Origin: Piromyces finnis
Lineage: Eukaryota > Neocallimastigomycota > Neocallimastigomycetes > Neocallimastigales > Neocallimastigaceae
Length of the DNA stretch: 64,000 bases
Assembly: GCA_002104945.1 (NCBI GenBank)
Contig: MCFH01000069.1
Span: 124,001-188,000, forward strand
Direction of reading: 5' to 3'
Below, piece by piece: positions 25,500 to 35,746 of this stretch. The stretch's first letter is position 1. Each line of letters opens with the position of its first letter. The position numbers and the translations under genes are program-made. The notes under the pieces are model-generated. The model was not told where the DNA came from. It made no database searches and saw only the letters and a program-made list of their open reading frames with translations.

Positions 25500-25951
25500 G
25501 AAATACTATCCCTATTAAAAAGAAGTCAATGAAGAATGTCAGAAAGAAAATGAAATTGAATTAGAAAAGAAAAATAATAATGAATTTCTGAAAATAAAAG
25601 AAATTTAATTAAAAAAAATAGACTCTGAAAAATTTCAGAAAGTAAAAAAGATTGAATTAAAAAAAATGGAATATGAAGAATATCAGAAAAAAAAAAAAGA
25701 TAAAAAAAACTATAGAGAATATCAAAAAAAAATATCATACTTTATATTTTGATTTTTCCAAATTTGTCACCAAATATAAAGAAATGGATAATTATTTAAA
25801 ATATATAAATAAAAGATTTAAAAACGATATTGAAAATTTATTTCCAGGTCTTAAATTATTAAATGAAGATATGTATAATGATAATATAATTGATAATATA
25901 AAAGATTTATCTTTTGAATTAAATGAATCAATATTATTCTTTTTAATATAA
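25500..25951 (+). pseudogene. Truncated copy of an AAA-ATPase-like gene (N-terminal part)
   Basis: Lys/Glu-rich coiled-coil codons (ENEIELEKKNNNEF and following) lead into DFSKFVTKYKEMDNYLKYIN and FPGLKLLNEDMYND. It is broken by frameshifts at A-runs and by stops. From about 25556 to 25920 it is nearly identical to 33237-33600, where the same segment continues into the ATPase's Walker-B-like IIDEWDY. Here the homology stops at NESILFFLI, so this is a truncated duplicate. Confidence 0.75.
25556..25920 (+). repeat. 365-bp direct repeat, copy 1 (partner at 33237-33600)
   Basis: Near-identical over its length, with small A-run length differences and one 6-base difference near the end (ATGTATAATGATAAT here, ATGTATTAAT there). 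The two copies lie 7.7 kb apart in the same orientation. Confidence 0.9.
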
Positions 25952-26148
25952 ATATGCTAATTTTTTAATTTTTTTATGATAATGATATTACAATAAATTA
26001 TTGAACTCCAATTTTAAAAATAAATAAATATTTAATTAAAAATATAAAAAAACAGAAATTAATGTTTAACAAATATATAAATAAATATAAAATTTAAAGA
26101 AAAAAATAATTTTATGAATTTACGATTAATATCTTATTAACTTAAAAA

Positions 26149-28356
26149 TCATATAAATAGAATTATTTTTGAAAGATAGATAGATCCATTTAAATTTCTT
26201 TTAAATAATAAATAAGGTTTATTAAGAAGGGTTGATTTTAATATTTCTATGGATGCTTTACATGGATAATAATCTTCATTATCCCATACACCATAGATAA
26301 TAACTTTTTTATTGTTTTCATTCATAATACTATAATGATATGCAGTTATATTTTTAATATTCTTACATAAAAAAGAAAATGATGGTAGTGTATTGTATAA
26401 TTCATCATTATCTTTTATTATTGGTATTGTTGGTATTATTTCTGAATAAATCGATCTCTATAAATATACCTTTTCATCTGGAAATTCCTTTTCTGTTATT
26501 AAAACTGTTTTATTATCTGAAATATATTGTTTAATGTATTTAGTTAATGTAGCATTATCTATGATTGAAATTGAATTTTTTTTATACATAGAAAATATAG
26601 CTTGTACAAAATCATCATTAAAATTGAACAAACTCTTATTTGAACTTACTACATATTCATATCTGTAATTAGGAAGTGTAAATAATTTACATGTGTTTAA
26701 CATTATTATTAAAAAGGGAAAAGAAGAATTACAATTGTAGACATAATCAAAAACACAATATGGATATATATTCATATTATTATCTACTGAAAAAGAAAGT
26801 ATATTAATATCATTGTAACTATAATTCTCATTTATTAGTTTTAATTGTTTATTCTTAAACTTTTCCTTTATACGATTTATTAATTTCTGTTGACTAGGAA
26901 TATTAATGTATTTATTACAATTAGAACATATTATAAATTTATTATTTATTTCTGGAATATCAAAATATTGTCTATATAAACCTTGTAATTCATAACCATA
27001 AGAAATAAATAAATTGGAAGGAAATTTTCCTTTACAATGTTTGTCTAGTTTATAAGCTATATTAAAATAAACAGATGTTTCTTTTTCTTTGTACTTTCTT
27101 ATCACTTTAACACATTTAGGAACAACATTTAATTCTGATACTGAATCAAATAATATCTTTTTATCATGAAATACAAAGTTATTATCAATAGAATTTTTAT
27201 TTGTTGAAAGAATGATTTTATATCCTGAATTTTCTGGTGATCTATAATAATTATTATTCCACTGTACATACGGTATATTATTCTTAATACATTCCTCTTT
27301 ATCAGTAATTACTTGTAATACCTTATCCTTATTATTATTAAAATATCTAGTATAATATTTTCCAAATAATCGATTATAATTTATTTTTAATGGAATATTT
27401 AATACTTTATTTTTTTTATAATAGTTTGCATGAAAATCAATATATAATAAATAAAGATATTTTAATATTTTTTTAACAGTCATATACATATACCATTCTA
27501 ATTCTTGAAATTGAATAATTTCTGTAAATTGTTTATACTTGTTATAAAGTTTCATATTCAATGACTGCTTAAAAATATTTATTGTATATACTAATTTTTC
27601 TTTATTTTTTATTATATCTTCATTCTCATCGGTATATATATAGGGATATAAAGAATATTCATATAACATCAAATCAAACAATTGGAAATTTATATTTATT
27701 GGGTATGTAAAAGAAACAATACTTGGTTTGAATCTAATTAGTATTTGGTCACTTGAATAATTTAAACATGGTAATAATTTACAAATAATATTATCATAAG
27801 TATCTCTTTCATAAAATGTTATTTTATTTCCAGTGATTTTTATACTATCATGACAACATTTAATAATTATGAAATTATCTGAATCTTTAACATCCTTATT
27901 TTTATCTTCTGCAATTAATAATTGATTATATTGATACGTTTCAATATACCTTTTATTAAAGTAATGATAGTAATTTATTCTTTTGGTAAAAGCAGTTACA
28001 TATTGACAAGAACTTGGTAAATCTAACTTTATTATTTTATTATAAATATCTTTAAGAATATATGAAGGAATGTTTATAGATATATAAAATTTTGTTTATG
28101 TTGTATCTTTCAAATAAAAATTATATTTAAATATTTTTTCAAAGCATATTTTTTCCAAAGTATTAATAAGTAAAATATTATTTAGATTGCCATTTATATT
28201 ATTATTGCTATATTCAATAGTATATTGATCTTTCGTAAGATTATTACAATTAATAACCCTTATTCCTTCAAAAAATGAAAAATATTCATTATTAATTATT
28301 ATTTTATGTTCATTTGATAAACATTTTTCATTTTGTAGTAATTGAATAATATCCAT
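26149..28356 (-). pseudogene. 736-codon unknown protein frame interrupted by two in-frame stops
   Basis: From the ATG at 28356 to a TGA at 26149 a single frame runs without any frameshift but contains TAA at 28096-28098 and TAG at 26458-26460. Coding is coherent on both sides of each stop, for example ITFYERDTYDNIICKLLPCL between them and YSEIIPTIPIIKDNDELYN after the second. The encoded protein would be about 735 residues, Tyr/Asn/Lys-rich, without signal peptide or clear membrane segment. One CxxC (CSNCNKY, about residue 455) may be a zinc site. Parts with alternating strands and DDFVQAIF suggest a globular protein. I recognise no family. A diverged, more decayed relative sits at about 44636-44965, so it belongs to a dispersed family. 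It could be a recent pseudogene or, less likely, be read through. Confidence 0.6.
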
Positions 28357-29509
28357 TAATTATTAATTAATTTTATATTTAATAAAAATTAAAAAATTAT
28401 TTTATTAAAATATAAATTATAATGTATACTAATCATTTTATAATTGTGGATATTTATTTATTAATTTATTATTATTATGTAAAACTATAAATAAAGGTAT
28501 GATAAATATAAGTAAATATTTAAATTATAATATATTATATATTATACTAACTAGTTAAAAGTAATATAGTTAACATTTTTTAACAACACTTTTTTGATAA
28601 AATTATATAAAAAAGTATTATATTTAAAGATAATATTGATTTAAAAATAAATAGTTTATTTAAAAATAATATTAATATTTTTTATAAATTAAAAGTTTTT
28701 ATTTAATAGTGTAATAGTTCAACTTGGTAATTACAAATTATTATAAAATATATAATATAATATTTACATCTATATTAAACATAGTTTATTTATATAATAA
28801 ATAAATGATGTTTAAATGTATTTACATTCATTTGAATTATAAAATAAAATATTAAAAAATAAAAGTTTAGTTTAATTAAATATATATCATAGTTTCTATT
28901 TAATGTTGTTATTGTATTTAGCATGATGTAATTATATGTACATATTATTTTTAATGAATTATCTATTATGATAATATATAAATCTATAAAAGAAAATATT
29001 AAGGTTATATAAATATAAAATTAAATCTTTCAATAAAATAAAATATTACATATTTTATAAATATATAAATAATTATTTCATTAATGCAAATTATATAATG
29101 TCTAAATAATTATTATTTATAAATATATAAAATATAAAAAATAGCATTTTAAATATTTTATTTTATTTTTTTATTATAAGTTATAATAAGATAATGTAAT
29201 ATTAAAATAATTAAATAATTAATATTTCAGTTAATTTAGATTTATAGAATATTCTATTTATTATATAAATAATAGTGTAACAATTTATTGAAATATGATT
29301 GGTTTTAAAATATTTTATAAATTTTAAAAAAAATAATTTTAAAAATATAATTTCTTCTTAATTATAATTAAAAATATTTTAAAAATATTTTGATATATTA
29401 ATAGAATAAAATATTTATAATTATATTATTAAATGTTAAATTAAACTGTTAATTAATATAAGATTAATTAAGTTTCAAGATTTATTTTATATAATTTTTA
29501 TAAAATAAA
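28357..29509. other. AT-rich intergenic region, mostly inside the inverted duplication
   Basis: It has no gene, but from 28728 onward the sequence is repeated in reverse complement at the right edge of the window, so conservation here reflects duplication and not coding. Confidence 0.7.
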
Positions 29510-30716
29510 ATGAAAAACATTATTTTCTTGGTATTTACATATATATTTTGTATTTTGTTTTTTCAAAATGGATATACTCATATTATAGCCATTGAATTAG
29601 ATAATATTCTAACCATTGAATCAGATTATATTCCTTATGAATATATTTATCATTTAAATGTGACTACTAATTCTATTGAATGCGTATTTTGTGATACAAC
29701 CATATGTAAAGGTTCATATTATTTTAAAGCTGACAGATATTTTAATTTACCATTTATTGAAATTCCAATTAATACTAATACTTTACGATTAAACGACAAC
29801 AATACAGATTGCGGAATATGTAATTTTTCGGAAATTCAATTCAACAGGTATATTTTGCATCCATATGTTCGGTATCTTGATCCTATTATAAGCAATAATA
29901 CTTCAACTGAATGTAATAAAGATGCTCAATGTTTTACAAATAAATGTGTAAACCATACTTGTAAATTCAATGAAAATAATATTATCACACGTCTTCGATA
30001 TGGTCGTAAGGGAAGATTTATTGGAGATCCTTGTGTGAATGATAATGATTGTTCAGAAGGTGAATGTAATGGAGAGTGCTACAGACCTATTGATGAAGTT
30101 GAAGGAAAAGATGAAGTTGAAGGAAATGGTGAATTACGTAGTTTACACTCTTTATATAATTTTTTGTATTGTTTGGGATTTTTGATTTTTATTGCAAATC
30201 TTGGAATTTGTTATTGTTGTTGTTCTTGCTTTTTTAAATATAAAGATGCTAAATCTTCTAAAAAATTTAATAATGTTTAAATTAAATCTATTAAATATAT
30301 TCAATAAATTTAATATGTAAAAGAAATTTAGTGAGTATTTTTTAAAAATAAATTTTATTAACAATTCAAACTATAATGAAATATTAATTTCATTATTAAT
30401 TTAATTCTTATATATAAACTAACATTAAGTATTATATATAAACATTATATATAAATATAAACATTATATATATATATATATTATAATAATTAAATAAGAT
30501 ATTATTTAAATATGTATTTAAATATAAAATGATTTTTTATGTTTTTAATTTATAAAAAAAAGTTATTTAAGATAACTATAAATATTAATCCAATAAATAA
30601 TATAATTTCTAAATTCGAAATTATAGACTCATAAAATGATATTTTTTTCTGCTATTATTGCAATTGCACTAGTTAGAAATGTGTTGGGTGTAAAAGATCA
30701 AGATCAATATTATGAA
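28728..30716 (+). repeat. Left arm of a ~2-kb segmental inverted duplication
   Basis: The reverse complement lies at 61845-64000. Homology covers about 780 bases of upstream non-coding DNA, the whole membrane-protein gene, the intergenic spacer, and the first 27 or so codons of the PI-PLC-like gene, stopping abruptly after TATTATGAA. The right arm reaches the window edge, so the full extent is unknown. Confidence 0.93.
29510..30280 (+). CDS. Cys-rich type I membrane protein of unknown function
   Basis: A 256-residue protein. A signal peptide (MKNIIFLVFTYIFCILFFQN) is followed by an extracellular part with paired cysteines (CVFCDTTICKG, CGIC). A second Cys cluster (CNKDAQCFTNKCVNHTC, then CVNDNDCSEGECNGEC) resembles small EGF/Dickkopf-like knots. 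A short acidic linker, one membrane helix (about residues 215-236) followed by CYCCCSC, and a short Lys-rich cytoplasmic tail complete it. The Cys cluster just inside the membrane could be palmitoylated. It is duplicated in inverted orientation at 62196-62942, where the start codon is lost, so this copy is the likely functional one. It lies about 350 bp upstream of the PI-PLC-like gene in the same orientation. The role is unknown. Confidence 0.85.
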   Translation: MKNIIFLVFTYIFCILFFQNGYTHIIAIELDNILTIESDYIPYEYIYHLNVTTNSIECVFCDTTICKGSYYFKADRYFNLPFIEIPINTNTLRLNDNNTDCGICNFSEIQFNRYILHPYVRYLDPIISNNTSTECNKDAQCFTNKCVNHTCKFNENNIITRLRYGRKGRFIGDPCVNDNDCSEGECNGECYRPIDEVEGKDEVEGNGELRSLHSLYNFLYCLGFLIFIANLGICYCCCSCFFKYKDAKSSKKFNNV

Positions 30717-33140
30717 TTAGATGGTACAACAACTAAAGCTTATTTACTTATTGGTGAAGATGATTATAGTAAAGTGTATATTTGTAAACAATGTGATACA
30801 GGTATTTTTACTGATGATATATATGATTGCTATCTTAGAAATGAGCATACTGATAAGAAATTTGGTCCAAGAAGTAGAGATGATCCTGGTGATTGTAAGA
30901 CTAAAGGTTATGTTGATATTAATAGAAATAAGTGTTATTTTACAAATACTGGAATTGGCGGTGAAACTTACAATAAGATGCTTACCATAGATAAGGTTCC
31001 TTATTATGATATTGATTTAACAGATAAGCGTGCTTTAACTGAATATGGATGGTGTACATTTAAAATTAATGACAACGATATTCAATGAATAACTAAAATT
31101 ACGGATGATAATATACAAATTAATCAACTTAACATTCCTGGAACTTATGATAGTGGAACATATGCAATAGGAGATACTGGTGTTAATATTTATAATGCTC
31201 GAGTAAGTCTTGGTAGAACTCAAGAATTAAATATTTTTGAACAAATGATGAATGGAATCAGATATTTTGATATAAGAATTGAAACAAACAAAAATAAGGA
31301 AATATATCTTTCGCACCTTGTATTTGATTGTATGAATAGAGATACAGGAAAGAAATATTATTTAAAAGATGTATTTGATGAAGCTATTGTATTTCTAGGT
31401 AATAATCCAGGAGAAACCATTATTATTCATTTAAAAAATTAAAATATTCAAGCAGGTAAACCCATAGAATATCCTGATTATATGCATGGTTCAATAACTA
31501 CAATTCCATATGGATTTGAAACATATGAAGAAGTATACAAAGCAATTGCCAATCTCAGTATATTAAAAACTGTTCCTACTTCTTTCTTCAAATCATATAA
31601 AGAGTTTTTCTATAGTGGAAAGGAAAGTTTTCCAAAACTTGGTGATGTAAGAGGCAAAATAATTTTATTAACGCGTAAAAAATGGATGTATGGTAATAAT
31701 ATAGATGAATATATAGGAAATGAAATTAATATACCAAATATGGGTAGTTGTGAAGAATATCCAGTTTCTGATAAAGAATATATGAAAAAATGTTATCCTC
31801 ATATTCATAATAATAACCATAATATACTTGTTCAAGATAATTATGATTTACAAACAGGAAAACCAAAACTTGTTGAAAATCTCTTGGATCATAAAGTTCC
31901 AATTATACTTAATGATATTGAATATGCTGCAAATAATAATTTTACTAATTCTTTTTATGATTCAAAAAATCCAAAAACTCTTACTATTGATTTCATGAAC
32001 ATACAAGCTGATATGTTTAATTTAATAAGTTTAGAACATAATGCTGATGTAATGAACTATTTTTTATCAAATTATATTAAAGAAGATACAAAATTTCATA
32101 ACCATTGGTTTATTCTAGATTATCCTACTAATGATTTAGTACGTAAAATATACAAAAGTATGGGTACAATTACATTAGTCAAAAGAAATAAATCCACTAA
32201 TATTGTTGGAATAGATGATTTTGTTATGTATACAGATTTTGATTATTATATAGTATCTGCAGAAAATGCTTGTTTACAACGTAGAACGGTGAAAACTCAA
32301 CAAGGATATGAAGTAGAATTTATTAAAACCAATTTCAAATGCGTTGACAACAAAAAGAACAAATGGCGTATTATGCCAATAGGTAATTATTATAACATTA
32401 AATCTTCATATGATGCTAAATGTTTAAGCTATTCTAATAATAAATTATCAGTAAATTATTGTGATAATAGTCAAAATATGCAATTTAGTATTATGAATGG
32501 AAATATTTGTTCACGCAATAGTAGTTACTGTTTAAATAGTAAATTCCAAATTAAACCCACAATTATAAATCCAGCAAGATATCAATATTTAACTTGCTCT
32601 TCAAATTATATTAAGGCTGGATATAACTGTTGCCGTAATCAATATGCTAAAGTTGAAAAAGTTGATAATTATGGTAACTGGGCTAAAGAAAATGGTGAAT
32701 GGTGTGGTATTGGGTATGAAAGATGTTCATTTGAAGTATTAGGATATCATTGTTGTTCATCTGTTAATCCAAATAAATGTATTCATTCCAATGGTGTACT
32801 TAATGATAATATTACCTTGAATGAATGTGATTACTCAGAATATTTTCTCTGGGATGTTCCATATACACATGATGATTATTTCCACTTAAAATTTAATAAT
32901 GATCATTGTCTAATGCTTGCCGATGATCTTTCCTTAATTTTAGGTATTTGTGGAAATGAAAGAACTAAATTTTATCGTAATAGTAATTATATTATGTCTC
33001 CATTATATAAAAATATGTGTATTACATTAGATACTAATAATACTTTAGTTATGACTGATTGTAATGAATTTAATAATAATACTCAATTATATTACTTTAA
33101 TCTTTGGAATGAGAATTCTATTGAATTAAATGATAATTGA
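30636..33140 (+). pseudogene. Secreted PI-PLC-like protein with ricin-type lectin segments and a fungal dockerin; two in-frame stops, catalytic His lost
   Basis: One frame of 835 codons has no frameshift but contains TGA at 31086-31088 and TAA at 31440-31442. Order: signal peptide (MIFFSAIIAIALVRNVLG); a Cys-containing N-terminal domain to about residue 150; a PI-PLC X-like domain (about 155-500) with NIPGTYDSGTY, GIRYFDIRIE and YLSHLVFD; beta-trefoil-like segments (about 535-640); a CBM10-type fungal dockerin (about 650-707: AGYNCC, NGEWCGI, LGYHCC); and more beta-trefoil sequence to the end. In bacterial PI-PLCs the first motif is GTHDSG with a catalytic His. Here it is Tyr (codon 31146-31148), while the second His and the Arg remain. 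The parent was probably a cellulosome-associated lipase-like or glycan-binding protein. This copy looks inactive. Confidence 0.75.
32583..32760 (+). other. Fungal CBM10-type dockerin domain inside the PI-PLC-like frame
   Basis: The spacing C-x(5-8)-GYNCC, then D-N-Y-G-N-W-A-K-E-N-G-E-W-C-G-I, then C-S-F-E-x-L-G-Y-H-C-C is typical of the non-catalytic dockerins of anaerobic fungi that dock enzymes onto scaffoldins. It is the strongest single taxonomic marker in the window. Confidence 0.85.
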
Positions 33141-33236
33141 ATATTTAAATTAAAATAATGTTTATAAAATAAAATAAAAAATATATAAATTTAGATATAG
33201 ATTAGAAGTTAGTTAATATTAGTTTTCAACTACAAA

Positions 33237-34852
33237 TTGAATTAGAAAAGAAAAATAATGATGAATTTCTGAAAATAAAAGAAATTAAATTAAAAAAAAT
33301 AGACTCTGAAAAATTTCAGAAAGTAAAAAAGATTGAATTAAAAAAAAATGGAATATGAAGAATATCAGAAAGAAAAAAAAGATAAAAAAACTATAGAGAA
33401 TATCAAAAAAAAAAATATCATACTTTATATTTTGATTTTTCCAAATTTGTCACCAAATATAAAGAAATGGATAATTATTTAAAATATATAAATAAAAGAT
33501 TTAAAAACGATATTGAAAATTTATTTCCAGGTCTTAAATTATTAAATGAAGATATGTATTAATATAATTGATAATATAAAAGATTTATCTTTTGAATTAA
33601 AAAAAAAGGTTTATATTAATTATTGATGAATGGGATTATACGATTAATGTAAAATTTTCTGATCTTGAGGAAATAGACAAAGATAAAAATAAGGAAGAAT
33701 ATAAGAAGGAGATAAAAAATGTTAATGCTTTTATTAAAGACTATATTTTTTTTTAAATTACTTAAAAAAAATATAGTCTTTAATAAAAGCAATAAGTAAT
33801 TTAATAAAAGGTCAATCATGTTTCGCTTTTGTTTATATGACAGGAATATTACCAATAGCAAAGCAATCAAATCAATAATCACTTAGTTGTTTTAATGAGT
33901 ATTCTATGTTGAACGATAAAATATATTATAAATATTTTGGTTTTACAGAAGAAGAAGTTCGACTTCTTTGTATAAGAAATAAAATAATAAAATATGATGA
34001 TTTAGAAAAGTGGTATAATGGATATAAAAGTTATAATGGTGAAAAAATATTCAACACATGGTCAGTATTTCAAGTATTAAAATGTAATTCGATTAATAAT
34101 TATTAGACAGAAACAGGACGCTTTGCGGATGTATCAGATATAATAAACTTTAAAATAAATAGTGTAAAGGATGAAATTTTAGAATTAATTAAGAGGAAAA
34201 AAATAGCCACAGAATTAGAAAATTATGGAGTAGAAGATATACAAAAGGATTTAAAGGGAAAGGGAAAAAGTAATGATGAAATGAAAAAAGAATTATATTC
34301 AAAAATGGTTGCTTTTGGATTTTTAACCTATTATAATAAAAAAATTTCTATTCCAAATGAAGAATTGAAAGAAAAATTCATAAAAGTTTTAAATAGAAAA
34401 GATGATGAGACAGAATATTATTATGAATTAATTAAAAATTCAAAAAAAAATATTGGAAAGTACATTAAAAAATGACAACAAAAGGTTTAAGAAAATTATT
34501 AGAAGAAGTACAAGAGAAAAAAAAAAAAGCAGAAGACAAAATTGATCATGGTAATTTAAAACGAGTTATTGATTTTGCATACTTTTCAGCAAATGAAATC
34601 TATGAAATTAAAGAGAAAGAAAGAAGCGGCGAAGGATTTGTTGATTATATCTTTTATCCTAAAAATAGGAGAGAAAAAATAATTATAATAGAATTAAAAT
34701 TATATGGTTCAACAAAGAGAGTAATTAGTCAAATATACGAAAATAGATATTTTAATAATATTGAAAAAGCATATACAGGAAATATTTTATTAGTTGGAAT
34801 AAATTTTAACAAGCCAAGTAAAAATTATTCTTGTATAATAATAAAAATGTGA
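33237..34852 (+). pseudogene. Decayed AAA-ATPase-like / PD-(D/E)XK nuclease-domain gene
   Basis: The order matches a family of AAA-ATPase-like proteins with a C-terminal PD-(D/E)XK nuclease domain, abundant in gut bacteria and anaerobic fungi. Lys-rich coil and FSKFVTKYKEMDNYL come first, then IIDEWDY (Walker-B-like, 33614-33640). A hairpin-like rearrangement at 33726-33791 follows, then AFVYMTGILPIAK, YFGFTEEEV and WYNGYKSYNGEKIFNTWSVF. The end carries VDYIFYPKNRREKIIIIELK, the D...ExK nuclease core. Breaks are frameshifts at A-runs, TAG at 34104-34106 where Trp is expected, and another A-run shift near 34470. The Walker-A end is absent. It is a pseudogene; the partial copy at 25.5 kb is its duplicate. 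Confidence 0.78.
33726..33791. repeat. 27-bp perfect inverted repeat, 12-nt loop, inside the ATPase pseudogene
   Basis: Bases 33726-33752 are the reverse complement of 33765-33791. The left arm is in-frame coding (AFIKDYIF). The right arm therefore looks like a fold-back copy inserted into the gene, and it also breaks the frame. Confidence 0.88.
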
Positions 34853-34859
34853 TCGTATA

Positions 34860-35324
34860 ATGGAAATTAAATCACTTAAAAAATCTAATAATGTACAAGC
34901 AAATATTAGTGAAATAGAAGAAATGATATCATCTGTAAAATCTAGAAATAATGAAGGTGAAATTAGATCTAATTGCAGAATTGATAAACGTAATAATACA
35001 GAAGTGAATGCTAATGAATTGGAGTATATATTACATGAAGCACATAAAGAAAGGTTTAGGTTTAGAAATAACAAAAAAAAGCATGTATCATCTATAAAAT
35101 TTGGATATAATGAAAGAGAAACTGAATCAGATTATAGAGTTGATAAGCCTAATAGTATAGAAGTAGATGTTAGTGAATTAGAATATATAATACCTGAAGA
35201 AGGTTTTGGAAATAATAAAAGAAAGTCAGAACAGGTATCTTTTAAAGAATCTGGAAATAACAAAAGAAAACATTTATCATCTAAAGAGTCTAAAAATAAT
35301 GAATCTAAATGTCTGGTTAAATAA
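34860..35324 (+). CDS. Charged, repetitive short protein or displaced tail of the preceding gene
   Basis: A 154-codon open frame, very rich in Lys, Asn, Glu and Ser. It has a loose repeat of about 60 residues (I-D-K-R-N-N-T-E-V-N-A-N-E-L-E-Y-I, later V-D-K-P-N-S-I-E-V-D-V-S-E-L-E-Y-I). It starts 5 bases after the stop of the ATPase/nuclease relic in another frame, so it may be that gene's C-terminal extension after a frameshift. No signal peptide or membrane helix. No function can be assigned. Confidence 0.4.
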   Translation: MEIKSLKKSNNVQANISEIEEMISSVKSRNNEGEIRSNCRIDKRNNTEVNANELEYILHEAHKERFRFRNNKKKHVSSIKFGYNERETESDYRVDKPNSIEVDVSELEYIIPEEGFGNNKRKSEQVSFKESGNNKRKHLSSKESKNNESKCLVK

Positions 35325-35746
35325 TTAAGTGAAAAGAGTGTATTTGATATTTTATATTATTTTATTATATTATATATGTATTATAGTTTTTTATAAAAAA
35401 AATTAGATATAAAATATTTTTATGCATTATTATTTTGAATATTACTTTAATAATAAATGGTCGAATAACGAAAACTATCTTTTTTTTACTAATGTAATAT
35501 AATTTTATATTTTAAAAAATACAATGAATTAAATATGCTTATATATATTATTTAATTAATATTAATAATATATTTTATATTATATATTTTATAATGAAAA
35601 AAAAAAACTTTTTATAAAAAAGAGTAAATAGTACTTTAAAAATATTTAATAAAAAAAATTGTAGTACTTACTATACAAACATAAAAAGTACCTAAAATAT
35701 TTTCTATAAAAATAAAGTATTATTGAAATATAAAAATCTAATAAAA
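35325..35746. other. AT-rich intergenic region
   Basis: No gene is seen. It is the upstream flank of the 35747 start codon. Confidence 0.55.

Noticed and set aside
26149-33140. Alternative genetic code to explain in-frame stops
   Set aside because: All three stop codons appear inside frames while intact genes end normally at TAA or TAG, so reassignment does not fit.
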